This document shows positions 1 to 8,889 of a stretch of DNA of 49,645 bases, piece by piece. The translations under genes were made by a program, and so were the position numbers. The stretch's first letter is position 1, and the number at the start of each line of letters is the position of its first letter. The stretch lies in contig CAJXMW010000004.1 in NCBI GenBank assembly GCA_913056235.1, positions 398,364-448,008 of the forward strand, given 5' to 3'. The notes beneath the pieces were generated by a model. That model made no database searches. It was given only the letters and a program-made list of their open reading frames with translations, and was not told the DNA's origin. The DNA is from an uncultured Fodinibius sp. GTDB taxonomy: Bacteria; Bacteroidota; Rhodothermia; Balneolales; Balneolaceae.

Positions 1-1133
1 TTTATGGACCCACTCACAATCCGGTGGATTCCTCGAAGGTGCCGGGCGGTTCGTCGGGCGGAAGTGCTGCGGCTGTGGCTGCCGATTTTTGCACTGCTTC
101 TCTTGGGTCCGACACTGGGGGATCTATTCGGCAGCCGGCTTCGTACTGCGGCGTTGTGGGCCTAAAACCCACTTATGGTCGTGTGTCTCGTCATGGGTTG
201 GTGGCTTTTGCTTCATCGTTCGATTGTATTGGTCCGCTTACGCATAGCGTCAAGGATGCGGCAATTTTGCTCGAAACTATTGCCGGATTTGATCCCAATG
301 ACAATACCTCCTCGAGCCGTACGGTGCCCAATTACCAACGATTTGTTGAAGATCCCGAACCTAACATACGCATTGGTGTTCCGGAAGAGTATTTTGGCGA
401 AGGATTGGATGAAGAAATTCGTGACGGTATTCAGGACAAGCTTAGCGAACTGGAAGAGTCGGGTGCTGAGTTGGTCCCTATTCATTTGCCACACATGAAA
501 TACGGCATTGCTACTTATTACATTTTGGCCACAGCTGAGGCCTCTAGTAATCTGGCGCGTTATGATGGAATCCGTTATGGACACCGTGCTGACATTAAAG
601 AAGTGGAAGAGGATCTCAAGGAAGAACGGGCAGCCCTGGAGCAGAAAATCAAGCAGGCCAAGGGGGATGAGCAAAATGAACTGACTGAAGAACTGGAAAA
701 TCTGGATTCCTCGCTCATCCGATTGTATAAGAAAAGCCGTACTGAGGGATTTGGTCCCGAAGTGAAACGGCGAATTATGCTTGGTACTTACGTGCTTAGT
801 GCCGGTTATTATGATGCTTATTATGCCAAGGCCCAGAAGGTACGTCGCCTGATTAAGCAGGACTTTACCGAGGCTTTTGAAGATGTAGATGTGATCGTAT
901 CGCCTACAGCGCCAACTACAGCTTTTGATATTGATTCCAAGATGGATAACCCGGTTCAGATGTATCTCAATGACATGTACACAATTTCGGCCAACCTGGC
1001 CGGTATCTGTGGGATCAACGTCCCGGCAGGGACCCATTCGAACGGATTGCCATATGGTATGCAGTTTATGGCGGATACGTTTGAAGAGGGTAAACTTTTT
1101 AATGCAGCACGACTCGTCGAACAATTAGGTTAA
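1..1133 (+). CDS. gatA: Glutamyl/aspartyl-tRNA amidotransferase subunit A, 5' end missing
   Basis: This is the catalytic amidase subunit of GatCAB, which converts misacylated Glu-tRNA(Gln)/Asp-tRNA(Asn) to the amidated form in the cytoplasm. The frame (positions 3-1133) is open at the left window edge, so roughly the first 100 residues, including the catalytic Lys, are outside. The amidase signature is clear: VPGGSSGGSAA supplies the cis-Ser and GSDTGGSIRQP the nucleophilic Ser, followed by GVVGLKPTYGRVSRHG. The C-terminal INVPAG and LPYGMQFM segments are typical. An odd feature is a charged, probably coiled-coil insertion of about 40 residues encoded near 592-715, where most GatA proteins run directly from RYGHR to LYKKSR. 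It ends 15 bp before the next gene, on the same strand. The family assignment is secure. Confidence 0.96.
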   Translation, partial: YGPTHNPVDSSKVPGGSSGGSAAAVAADFCTASLGSDTGGSIRQPASYCGVVGLKPTYGRVSRHGLVAFASSFDCIGPLTHSVKDAAILLETIAGFDPNDNTSSSRTVPNYQRFVEDPEPNIRIGVPEEYFGEGLDEEIRDGIQDKLSELEESGAELVPIHLPHMKYGIATYYILATAEASSNLARYDGIRYGHRADIKEVEEDLKEERAALEQKIKQAKGDEQNELTEELENLDSSLIRLYKKSRTEGFGPEVKRRIMLGTYVLSAGYYDAYYAKAQKVRRLIKQDFTEAFEDVDVIVSPTAPTTAFDIDSKMDNPVQMYLNDMYTISANLAGICGINVPAGTHSNGLPYGMQFMADTFEEGKLFNAARLVEQLG

Positions 1134-1148
1134 TTAAAAATTTTTGAC

Positions 1149-1919
1149 ATGCAGAATAGGTTAGAGGACAAATGGGTGCTTATCACGGGAGCTACAGCTG
1201 GAATTGGCAAAGCTACGGCTGAGCTCTTTGCTGAATCAGGGGCTAACGTTGTAATCACCGGGCGCCGCACGGAGCGTCTCAAAGAAATTAAAGCGCAATT
1301 TGAGCAGGAGTATGCTATAGAGGTTGAGATTGCCTCTTTTGATGTCAGGGATCGTGAGGCCTGCCAGTCGTTTGTAGATGGACTGTCGAATCCCATCGAT
1401 ATTTTGGTAAACAATGCCGGGCTGGCTAAAGGGACGGATGCGGTGTACGATGCCGAACTCGATGACTGGGATACGATGATCGATACCAATGTGAAAGGGC
1501 TGTTGACAATGACGCGGCTCATCGCTCCTAAGATGAAAGAGCGTAACAGTGGTCATATTATCAATATCGGTTCCATTGCGGGGCATGAGAGCTATCCGGG
1601 GGGATCGGTCTACTGTTCTACCAAGCATGCTGTTAAGGCGTTTACCGAGGCGACCAAAAAAGATTTGCACGGCACCAATGTGCGGGTTAGCATGGTATCG
1701 CCGGGACTGGTAGAAACTGAATTTAGCGAGGTTCGCTTCAAAGGCGACAAAGAACGGGCTGACGAGGTATATGACAATATGAAACCGTTGGTGGCACAGG
1801 ATATAGCCGAGATTGTTCATTTTATGGCAAATCGTCCGCCGCATGTCAACATCATGGATACCATAGTATTTCCCACTGCACAGTCTTCATCAACGATGGT
1901 TCATCGAGACAATGATTAA
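1149..1919 (+). CDS. SDR-family NAD(P)-dependent oxidoreductase (YdfG-like)
   Basis: This is a classical short-chain dehydrogenase/reductase of 256 residues with a Rossmann fold. The cofactor motif TGATAGIG is at residues 13-20, and RRTER just after beta-2 suggests NADP preference. NNAG follows near residue 88 and the catalytic Ser/Tyr/Lys set is seen as INIGSIAG and VYCSTKHAV. The C-terminal half resembles the YdfG group, which reduces serine, 3-hydroxy acids or malonic semialdehyde, but the substrate cannot be read from the sequence. The gene follows gatA closely and its stop overlaps the start of the next gene by 8 nt, so translation is probably coupled to the M28 lipoprotein gene. Confidence 0.9.
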   Translation: MQNRLEDKWVLITGATAGIGKATAELFAESGANVVITGRRTERLKEIKAQFEQEYAIEVEIASFDVRDREACQSFVDGLSNPIDILVNNAGLAKGTDAVYDAELDDWDTMIDTNVKGLLTMTRLIAPKMKERNSGHIINIGSIAGHESYPGGSVYCSTKHAVKAFTEATKKDLHGTNVRVSMVSPGLVETEFSEVRFKGDKERADEVYDNMKPLVAQDIAEIVHFMANRPPHVNIMDTIVFPTAQSSSTMVHRDND

Positions 1920-2895
1920 ATGTCGATGTTTGGCAATCGCTTTCTTTGTCGCACTTATTGCGGTGTCATGCAGCCAGGATAACAGCCGGCTTAATTTTGA
2001 GAAGCAGGGCAGGGAGGTCCCCAGTTTTAATGACGACAGCGCCTACCATTTTGTGGAGCGACAGATCGCTTTTGGGCCACGGAATCCCGGCTCTGAAGGA
2101 CATCAAAAAGCAAAGCAGTACTTTCTTGAGAAGTTGCGATCATATGCCGGTCAGCAGAGCGTATATCCGCAGGAGTTCACGGCCGAAGGCTATGATGGCG
2201 ATACGCTGGCATTGACGAACATCATTGCCGCTTTTAATACCCAGAGTAGCGATCGTATCATGCTGTGTGCCCACTGGGATACACGTCCCCGTGCTGATAA
2301 AGCTTCCGAGAATATTGATAAACCTATTCTGGGTGCTGATGATGGTGGAAGTGGAGTGGCAATATTGCTTGAGTTGGCTCGTCTTTTTGAACAACATCCG
2401 CCCCCTATTGGGGTAGATATCGTACTTTTTGACGGGGAGGATTATGGAAAAGAGGATGACCTTTCGAAATATTTCTTGGGATCACGTCACTGGTCCAATA
2501 ATCCACCGGTAAAAGGCTATTCTCCACGATTTGGCATTTTACTGGATATGGTTGGTGGGCAAGATGCGCAGTTCCCCAAAGAAGGTAATTCTATGTTGTT
2601 TGCACCGGCGCTGGTCAACGAATTATGGACTATTGCTGATGAAAAAGGATATAATAATCTCTTCCCGGATGAAGAGGGCAGGACAATCTCTGACGATCAT
2701 GTCATTATCAACAAAGTGTTGGGGATTCCCACCATTGATATCATCCGCCATAACCTGACCCAAAGTGGTTCACAATTTGCGCCCTACTGGCATACCCATC
2801 GTGATAACATGGCGATTATTAGTAAAGAAACACTTGGCGGAGTTGGTAATGTTATGGCAGAGCTTATTTATAATCGCATAAATCACTCTAATTAA
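1912..2895 (+). CDS. M28-family glutaminyl-peptide cyclotransferase-like lipoprotein
   Basis: This is a 327-residue secreted zinc enzyme. The N-terminus is a lipoprotein signal with lipobox IAVSC and acceptor Cys20, so it is probably anchored in the periplasm or outer membrane. The M28 fold is shown by AHWDTRP (His121, Asp123), GADDGGSGVA (Asp143/144), LFDGEDYG (Glu176) and THRDNM near the C-terminus. The spacing fits glutaminyl cyclases, which form N-terminal pyroglutamate, better than broad aminopeptidases; that choice is inference. Its start overlaps the SDR gene, and prmA follows after 17 bp, suggesting one transcript from gatA to the Ppx/GppA gene. Confidence 0.85.
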   Translation: MIKCRCLAIAFFVALIAVSCSQDNSRLNFEKQGREVPSFNDDSAYHFVERQIAFGPRNPGSEGHQKAKQYFLEKLRSYAGQQSVYPQEFTAEGYDGDTLALTNIIAAFNTQSSDRIMLCAHWDTRPRADKASENIDKPILGADDGGSGVAILLELARLFEQHPPPIGVDIVLFDGEDYGKEDDLSKYFLGSRHWSNNPPVKGYSPRFGILLDMVGGQDAQFPKEGNSMLFAPALVNELWTIADEKGYNNLFPDEEGRTISDDHVIINKVLGIPTIDIIRHNLTQSGSQFAPYWHTHRDNMAIISKETLGGVGNVMAELIYNRINHSN

Positions 2896-2912
2896 CGTTC
2901 AGCGTCCTACAA

Positions 2913-3752
2913 ATGAAATATATCAAATTGGTTATTGAGGTTGAGGATAAGTATCAGGAAAACCTCATTGCCGAGCTGTTTGATATGGACTTTGATGGTT
3001 TTGAACAGCGTGATAATCAAATTATTACCTATATAGCTAAGGAAGATTTTGGGGTCAGCGATCGGGAACGCATCGACCAACTGCTGGCGGCTTATCCCGG
3101 TAACGGTTTTGTGGAATCAGAAGAAGTAGTTGCCGATCAAAACTGGAACGAACAGTGGGAAGAGACGATAAAGGCGCAGGAGGTGGGACAGTTTTTTATT
3201 AAGCCGACTTGGGTGACCGATTCTGCTCCCAATGATAAAATTATGTTGGAGATAGATCCCAAGATGTCGTTCGGCACTGGCTATCACGAGACTACCCGTC
3301 TGATGCTTCAACTACTGCCAAAAGTGGTACACAAGGATGACAGGATTGTGGATGCCGGCACCGGAACCGGCATTCTTTCGATAGCCGCCATCAAACTCGG
3401 GGCAAAATATGCACTGGCTTTTGATATTGATGAATGGAGCATCTCAAACACCAAAGAAAATATTCTGCTCAATGAGGTTGCTGATTTCGTAACTGTCAAA
3501 AAGGGATCGGCTGAAGTTATTTCCCAAGGAGAGCAGGCTGATATTGTCATGGCTAATATTGAGCGAAACACGATACTAGAGATTCTACCTGATTTAGAAA
3601 AAGCCTTACGTCCCAGTGGTGCACTCTTATTGTCTGGATTACTGCAGAACGACAGAGAAGCTGTTATGAATCAGCTACAGGATCGCTTTGAGATTGTTGA
3701 TGTTATTCAGGAGAATGAGTGGATCGCTATACAGGCTAAAAAGGTGGAATGA
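2913..3752 (+). CDS. prmA: Ribosomal protein L11 methyltransferase
   Basis: This 279-residue SAM-dependent enzyme trimethylates ribosomal protein L11. The N-terminal substrate-binding domain (residues 1-60) is followed by the linker motif DQNWNEQWE (75-83), SFGTGYHETTRLML (119-132), and SAM motif I DAGTGTG (147-153). The acidic ribose-binding strand is AFDIDEW, and the catalytic-side motif is MANIERN, where many PrmA proteins have NILA. Length and domain order match the family. The stop overlaps the ATG of the next gene by 4 nt (ATGA-type coupling), so the two are probably translated together. Confidence 0.93.
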   Translation: MKYIKLVIEVEDKYQENLIAELFDMDFDGFEQRDNQIITYIAKEDFGVSDRERIDQLLAAYPGNGFVESEEVVADQNWNEQWEETIKAQEVGQFFIKPTWVTDSAPNDKIMLEIDPKMSFGTGYHETTRLMLQLLPKVVHKDDRIVDAGTGTGILSIAAIKLGAKYALAFDIDEWSISNTKENILLNEVADFVTVKKGSAEVISQGEQADIVMANIERNTILEILPDLEKALRPSGALLLSGLLQNDREAVMNQLQDRFEIVDVIQENEWIAIQAKKVE

Positions 3753-4672
3753 TGAAAGCAGCGATTGATATTGGCACAAATACCACCTTGTTGTTGATTG
3801 CCAAGGTCAGTAACGGAAACCTCGAAGTTCTTCATGAGGCACAGCGTATTCCACGCCTCGGAAAAGGGGTGGATAAAAACGGCCGGCTTTCGGATGAGGC
3901 CATGCAGCGGGTTATAAATGTATTGCTAGAGTATCAGGAGAATATTGAGGAGCATTTTCCTGCGGTTGATGCCGTTCGGGTAACAGCCACCAGTGCCGTG
4001 CGCGATGCCAGTAACAGGAGTGCATTTCTAGATTTAGTGGCTGAACAAACTGGCTGGCAGGTAGAGATCCTGAGTGGTTTTGAAGAAGCCCAGTTGACCT
4101 ATCTGGGAGCCTATAGTGTAATTGGCAGTACGGCTGATAGTCAGCATATTGTCATCGACATTGGAGGTGGGAGCACTGAAGTTGCCTCAGGCGGCGGTAG
4201 GATTGTCCGCGATCGCTATTCTTATGATATGGGATGCGTGCGGTTTACCGAACGTTTTCTCAATGATGATCCGCCCAATTTCCAACAACTGAGTGAATGC
4301 AGAAGAGCCATCCAAAAAGTCCTTGAGGAGTTCGAATTTAATTTTGTTGATGAGGCTTCGTTGACCGGTGTGGCCGGTACGGTCACCTCACTGGCGTATA
4401 TTGATCAGGAGTTAGAAGCTTATGATCCTTCATCATTGGATGGCTATGAGATATCACAAGCAACTGTTGCCAAATATATCAGCCGGGTGCAGCAGCATAG
4501 TTCTGAATGGTTGCGTCAAACATATCCAACGGTGATGGAGGGGCGGGCCGATATTTTCCTGGCGGGTTTGCTGATCTTGGAAGAGTTTATGGGAAAATAC
4601 GATTTCAGGTCAGTTGTCTGCTCAACGGGAGGTATTCGGCACGGAGCGATAGTTAGTAATAGTGAAGGGTAA
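3749..4672 (+). CDS. Ppx/GppA family phosphatase
   Basis: This 307-residue ASKHA-fold protein probably hydrolyses polyphosphate or pppGpp. Phosphate-1 motif AAIDIGTNTTLLLIA is at the N-terminus, VTATSAVRDASNR follows, and the phosphate-2 motif is VIDIGGGSTEVAS. GVAGTVTSLAY near residue 210 is the adenosine-side loop. It is a short form without the extra C-terminal HD domain of long Ppx proteins, so exopolyphosphatase versus pentaphosphatase cannot be decided. It is translationally coupled to prmA and ends the leftmost plus-strand run; a hairpin with flanking T/A runs lies about 65 bp downstream. Confidence 0.9.
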   Translation: MMKAAIDIGTNTTLLLIAKVSNGNLEVLHEAQRIPRLGKGVDKNGRLSDEAMQRVINVLLEYQENIEEHFPAVDAVRVTATSAVRDASNRSAFLDLVAEQTGWQVEILSGFEEAQLTYLGAYSVIGSTADSQHIVIDIGGGSTEVASGGGRIVRDRYSYDMGCVRFTERFLNDDPPNFQQLSECRRAIQKVLEEFEFNFVDEASLTGVAGTVTSLAYIDQELEAYDPSSLDGYEISQATVAKYISRVQQHSSEWLRQTYPTVMEGRADIFLAGLLILEEFMGKYDFRSVVCSTGGIRHGAIVSNSEG

Positions 4673-4735
4673 TCTGAAATTGCCTTAGGCTATTCCTGCT
4701 TTTTATAAGAAAGGCATACGTGCTTAAGAGCAAAT

Positions 4736-4766
4736 TAAAAAGGCCAGTTATATGAACTGACCTTTT
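4736..4766. terminator. Bidirectional Rho-independent terminator
   Basis: A 12-bp nearly perfect stem (one mismatch), AAAAAGGcCAGTT against AACTGaCCTTTT around a short ATATG loop, lies between two convergent genes. The A-rich and T-rich flanks would give a U-tract on both strands. It can stop both the Ppx/GppA transcript and the outer-membrane protein gene on the other strand. Confidence 0.8.
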
Positions 4767-4784
4767 ATAGTAACAAAGACGGCT

Positions 4785-5294
4785 TTAGATTTTTAGAGCA
4801 ATTCCGACGTTCAACCATGCCCAATTGTTGCCAAGTTCAGCAAAGCCCGCCAGATTTTCTGAAAAATAATACCTTCCACCAGCGTGAAAACTACCAATAA
4901 GACCACTTCCAAAGGACCTGCCTCCTGAGTAATTAAAGTTTCGGTAATAAATTCCCAAGCCGGCGTAAAGGTCAACTTTGTCATCTTCTAATTCCAGTAA
5001 CTCATTAAAGTGATAACTGCCGCGACCCCCGATATAAAAAATGGTAAGATTATTACCCGAGACGAATCCTATGTTACCACCTATGCCAATAGATCCTACC
5101 TCTAGATTGGTCATACCGTATTCCAGGCCCGCACCTAAAGGCAGACCAAGACCACTCCAGGAATAGGTTGATCCCAACCCAATACCTGCATCTACTATTA
5201 GGTCACCTTCTTTAAAGGTTTGAGCATTTGCATTTGACTGAACAAAGATCATAAAACCTATACATAGAACAGTCCCTACTACTATTTTTTTCAT
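4785..5294 (-). CDS. Outer-membrane beta-barrel-like protein, function unknown
   Basis: This 169-residue protein has a cleavable signal peptide (MKKIVVGTVLCIGF followed by a NANAQ cleavage region). The mature part is rich in alternating polar and aromatic residues and Gly, with pieces such as FYIGGRGSYHF, VDLYAGLGIYYR and GGRYYFSEN that look like antiparallel barrel strands, and it ends in a short hydrophobic strand. This resembles small Bacteroidota outer-membrane beta-barrel proteins. No enzymatic motif is visible. It stands alone, convergent with the Ppx/GppA gene across a terminator and divergent from the sigma-factor gene. Confidence 0.7.
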   Translation of the reverse strand: MKKIVVGTVLCIGFMIFVQSNANAQTFKEGDLIVDAGIGLGSTYSWSGLGLPLGAGLEYGMTNLEVGSIGIGGNIGFVSGNNLTIFYIGGRGSYHFNELLELEDDKVDLYAGLGIYYRNFNYSGGRSFGSGLIGSFHAGGRYYFSENLAGFAELGNNWAWLNVGIALKI

Positions 5295-5507
5295 AACTCT
5301 AATGATTATTTTGTGATTAAGTGACGAGTCTTAAGAGAGGTATCTAACTTTTATTTTTAACATATCTCTCTCCTTTATTTAATATTACTAAAAATTTTTT
5401 AGAAAAAGGGCTTTAGCGTAATAAATTTTCAATGGGAATAAAGCGACACATTCAGTAAGTTTGACGCGAAAGTGAATTCCAAGTAAATATTTCTGCCTTT
5501 TTAAGGT

Positions 5508-6146
5508 ATGTCCGATTCTAACTCCCAAAATTCGCAAGCATCTGAATCGCCTCGAGAAAATCCTTCCGAAAGCAGCCTCGAAGATGATGTGCTGGTTAAA
5601 AAAGCTGTTGGGGGCAATGAAAAGGCGTACAAGAAATTGGTGGACAAGTACGAGCGTGCGCTGTACTTCCACATTCTGAAGATGATTAAGGATCGCGAAC
5701 AGGTTGAGGATCTGGTTCAAGAGACGTTTGTGAAGGCATTTGATAATCTCAATACCTACAGTACAAATTACGCCTTTTCGACTTGGCTCTATCGTATTGC
5801 GACCAACCATACCATTGATTATCTGCGCAAGAAAAAGCTGAAGACTCTTTCTATTGATGAGCCGATGAAAACCAAGGATGGCGAAATGGAGATGCAGCTT
5901 CCGGATGAGTCGGCCGGCACGGATCGTAATATCATCCGAAAACAGCGGCAGAAAATTGTGCAGAATGCTATTGATAACTTACCGGAAAAGTACCGTAAAG
6001 TTATCGAACTGCGGCATATGGAGGAAAAAAGCTACAAAGAAATTGCCGATGTGCTAGACCTGCCACTGGGTACGGTAAAGGCGCATATCTTCCGCGCTCG
6101 TGAAATGTTGTATAAAGCTCTCAAAGATAAAAAGGATAAATTTTAA
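5508..6146 (+). CDS. RNA polymerase sigma factor, sigma-70/ECF family
   Basis: This 212-residue protein has sigma region 2 at about residues 35-110, including DREQVEDLVQETFVKAF and the promoter-melting strand TWLYRIATNHTIDYLRKK. Region 4 lies at about 150-205, with NLPEKYRKVIELRHMEEKSY and the helix-turn-helix EIADVLDLPLGTVKAHIFR. The layout fits the RpoE/SigW-like ECF group common in Bacteroidota. The first 30 residues are a Ser/Glu/Asn-rich extension. No anti-sigma gene follows; the next gene is queG on the opposite strand. The regulon cannot be inferred. Confidence 0.9.
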   Translation: MSDSNSQNSQASESPRENPSESSLEDDVLVKKAVGGNEKAYKKLVDKYERALYFHILKMIKDREQVEDLVQETFVKAFDNLNTYSTNYAFSTWLYRIATNHTIDYLRKKKLKTLSIDEPMKTKDGEMEMQLPDESAGTDRNIIRKQRQKIVQNAIDNLPEKYRKVIELRHMEEKSYKEIADVLDLPLGTVKAHIFRAREMLYKALKDKKDKF

Positions 6147-6179
6147 AAGCTGGGTAAGGAGTGAAAAGGAAGAAACTTT

Positions 6180-7151
6180 TCACTTTTCATTTTTTACTTT
6201 CCGTTTTTCCCTTCTCACATTTTTTGCCACAGCTGCCACGTTGTCTTTGTATTTCTCGAACTTCGCTCTTCGAATAGCACTTCCCTCAAAAAGATCGTCG
6301 TATTGTTTTATATCGAGTTCTTCCCAGAAATTGATGTCATTGTCAAGCAGCTTTTCGCGGGGAAATAGATCTTCCATCTCTCCATAGGTCGCATCGCGAT
6401 TCCAAGGACACACATCCTGACAAATATCGCAGCCAAACATCCAGTCACCCAGATCATCGCGGTGTTCTTCGGGAATTTCCTCTTTGAGTTCGATAGTTAG
6501 ATAAGAGATACATTTATTCGCATCTACGCGATAGGGCTCATAGATGGCATTGGTAGGGCAGGCATCGATGCACTTGGTGCAGCTGCCACAGTGGTCAGTG
6601 ACAGGACTGTCATAGACAAATTCAGCATCTACGATCATTTCTCCGATAAAAAAGAACGAGCCAATATTTTTATTAAGGATGTTGGAGTTTTTGCCCATCC
6701 AGCCAAGACCGGAACGGACCGCCCATGCTTTATCCAGTACGGGAGCTGAGTCAACAAACACGCGTCCCTCTAGCCCGCCCAGCATTTCTTTGGTCTCCGC
6801 AAAAAGCTTTCTCAGCTTATTCTTATACACTTTATGATAATCCCGTCCCTGCGCGTACTTGGCAATCTGCGGCTTATTTTGTTGTTGCATCTGCTCCCTG
6901 TGTTTGGGATGAAAATAACTGCCAATTACTGATACCACTGATTTTGATCCGGGTACAAGCTTGGTGGGATCTACGCGTTTCTCAAAATGATTTTCCATCC
7001 AGCCCATTGTGCCGTGCCGATCTTGATTGAGCCATTCGCGAAGACGGCGTTCTTCTTTTTCGAGCCGGCCTGCTTTGGCAAATCCACAAGCATTAAACCC
7101 TAATCGAAGAGCCGCTTCGCGCACTTTTTGCGTTCGTTCACGCAGATTCAT
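6180..7151 (-). CDS. queG: Epoxyqueuosine reductase
   Basis: This 323-residue cobalamin- and iron-sulfur-dependent enzyme performs the last step of queuosine synthesis, reducing epoxyqueuosine to queuosine in tRNA. The active-site region RSGLGWMGKNSNIL is present, followed by two 4Fe-4S motifs: CGSCTKCIDACPTNAI and CDICQDVCPWNR. The N-terminal ALRLGFNACGFAKAG segment is also typical. It is slightly shorter at the C-terminus than forms that carry HEAT repeats. It ends 33 bp from the convergent sigma-factor gene. The short, T-rich gap between the two holds no clear hairpin. Confidence 0.95.
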   Translation of the reverse strand: MNLRERTQKVREAALRLGFNACGFAKAGRLEKEERRLREWLNQDRHGTMGWMENHFEKRVDPTKLVPGSKSVVSVIGSYFHPKHREQMQQQNKPQIAKYAQGRDYHKVYKNKLRKLFAETKEMLGGLEGRVFVDSAPVLDKAWAVRSGLGWMGKNSNILNKNIGSFFFIGEMIVDAEFVYDSPVTDHCGSCTKCIDACPTNAIYEPYRVDANKCISYLTIELKEEIPEEHRDDLGDWMFGCDICQDVCPWNRDATYGEMEDLFPREKLLDNDINFWEELDIKQYDDLFEGSAIRRAKFEKYKDNVAAVAKNVRREKRKVKNEK

Positions 7152-7440
7152 TTTACTGATTCAGAGGTTATAAACAAGATTCTTGGTCTAATCCAAAGTA
7201 ACGTATTTACAATGAAATATTTAACAGTTTTGCCGTTCGGATATATTTCATTGGTGGGTAGAAAGGTTTCTCTTCCTATTGTTGTCAATCTGACGGAAGG
7301 AGAAGAAAAAGTTTTGACGGTATCAGAAATAACTAGCCGGACGGATCCCACGGAAAGATCATTGACAAGAGAATTCCGAGAACTAGTGAACCAGTCTTGT
7401 GTATCGTCAAACTGGATAAATATTATCCCAAATACTAATT

Positions 7441-8118
7441 TTACAGAGAGATATTCAGTAATTTCACGGTGGGAGAATATATATCTTGGGGAGCCAACGA
7501 ATTATTGATTTGTGTTAACTTGACTGTAGGTGTGGAAAGGGAGGTATTATCCCCGGAAATGTTGACCACTGCTGTACTATTTGTGGATCTTTTATCAATG
7601 CTGAGGCTATTGGCGATCATGCCGCCAATAACAGGAAAGGCAAATGCAAATACTGCTCCTATTTCTGCAGATGATTTCCCCATAATGAAGAGCCCTCCAA
7701 GTCCTGCAGCGGATCCTACAAGGTTACCCAGTAAGATGTTACCGAAGGAGGCATCGTATTGTTGATTATTTACAACAATATAGGTGCCCAGCGATGAAAA
7801 TACCGTATAGCTTACGTATCCTCCCAGTATGAATGCGCCCATGTTGGCAAATCCAGAAGCAGAATTGCCCTCATTGGGTACAAATGCTGTGCTGGCAAGC
7901 CCACCCAGAATTCCTCCACCGGCTCCGATAAAGATACTGGATCCAAACTGCAGCGCCAATCTGTCAAGGGAGTTGTTATACGCTGCGTTGGTACTCTGCT
8001 GGGCTTCCGAAAACTCTTGGAAATATTGCGGAGTAGTTACTTTTTGTTGCGCATGAACTGAGATGGCGCTAAAAACTAAAATAATGATCCCTGTCAAAAT
8101 CACTCGGTGAACAGTCAT
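7441..8118 (-). CDS. Secreted/membrane protein of unknown function
   Basis: I do not recognise this 225-residue protein. It starts with a signal peptide (MTVHRVILTGIIILVF, cleavage near SVHAQQ). The middle (about residues 55-170) is rich in Gly, Ala and Ser with four or five hydrophobic stretches, e.g. IFIGAGGGILGGLAS and LLGNLVGSAAGLGGLF, resembling glycine-zipper membrane helices. The C-terminal 50 residues are polar, Ser/Thr/Asn-rich, with no membrane segment. It stands alone between queG and ftsE. Confidence 0.6.
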   Translation of the reverse strand: MTVHRVILTGIIILVFSAISVHAQQKVTTPQYFQEFSEAQQSTNAAYNNSLDRLALQFGSSIFIGAGGGILGGLASTAFVPNEGNSASGFANMGAFILGGYVSYTVFSSLGTYIVVNNQQYDASFGNILLGNLVGSAAGLGGLFIMGKSSAEIGAVFAFAFPVIGGMIANSLSIDKRSTNSTAVVNISGDNTSLSTPTVKLTQINNSLAPQDIYSPTVKLLNISL

Positions 8119-8205
8119 AAAGTAGTTTTTTATGTAATACTCACTATTTCAACACAAAAACTAACCTTGATAACTACTCTGTAATGTTATACTAATATAA
8201 AAAGC

Positions 8206-8889
8206 CTAAAGGGATTTTGCGTCCACCTTGTGTATTTTACCCCTCTGGAGTTTCAGCGTTCGGTAAGGATACTGTTTGACCGTATCGTAATCGTGTGTCA
8301 CCATTAGAACGGCCATGCCCCGGTTATTTATTTTCTTCAGCAGTTCCATGATAGAAGCTGAGGCCTCGGGGTCCAGGTTCCCTGTAGGCTCGTCAGCCAG
8401 CATGATACGCGGTTCATTGGCCAGGGCACGGGCGATAACAATGCGTTGCTTTTCGCCGCCGGAAAGATCCTCAGGCATATTTTTGCGTTTGTGGCTCAGC
8501 CCTACCATCCCCAGTACTTCGAGTACACGCTGTTTGATGAAATTGCTCTTTTCCCCGGTTACCTGTAGCGAAAAGGCTACGTTGTCATAAACGGTACGAT
8601 CGGGCAGAAGTTGAAAATCTTGAAAGACAATGCCAAGGCGCCGGCGGAGATAGGGTACTTTTTTGTCAGGCAAATTGGTAACATCCATATCCGCTACTCT
8701 AACGCGGCCACTGTCGGGCAGCAGATCGCGATAAATGAGGCGCAGAAAAGAACTTTTGCCGGCTCCGGTCTGCCCAATGAGATAGGTAAAATCACCGTTC
8801 TCGAGCTTGAAATCGATATTGTCCAGCACCGGACGGTGATCGTAGGTTACGCTGACATTAGAAAATTCAATTACTGATCTTTGGGACAT
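8206..8889 (-). CDS. ftsE: Cell-division ABC transporter ATPase FtsE
   Basis: This 227-residue ABC ATPase has Walker A GQTGAGKS (39-46), Q-loop VFQDFQLLPDRTVYDNV, signature LSGGEKQR, Walker B IMLADEPTGNLDP and switch His in VMVTHD. The RTVYDNV segment and short length fit FtsE, which with FtsX controls peptidoglycan hydrolases at the septum. The usual ftsX partner is not next to it in this window; upstream (to the right) is instead a SAM methyltransferase gene overlapping by 19 nt. Other LolD/MacB-type ATPases are similar, so FtsE is probable rather than certain. Confidence 0.82.
   Translation of the reverse strand: MSQRSVIEFSNVSVTYDHRPVLDNIDFKLENGDFTYLIGQTGAGKSSFLRLIYRDLLPDSGRVRVADMDVTNLPDKKVPYLRRRLGIVFQDFQLLPDRTVYDNVAFSLQVTGEKSNFIKQRVLEVLGMVGLSHKRKNMPEDLSGGEKQRIVIARALANEPRIMLADEPTGNLDPEASASIMELLKKINNRGMAVLMVTHDYDTVKQYPYRTLKLQRGKIHKVDAKSL

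Noticed and set aside
213-1124. Minus-strand open frame over gatA
   Set aside because: It is a shadow of the gatA codons; the plus-strand amidase motifs are decisive.
7128-7508. Plus-strand open frame between queG and the 7441 gene
   Set aside because: It overlaps the ends of both neighbouring genes, has no recognisable features and no ribosome-binding site, so it is probably noise. The 289-bp gap is otherwise empty.
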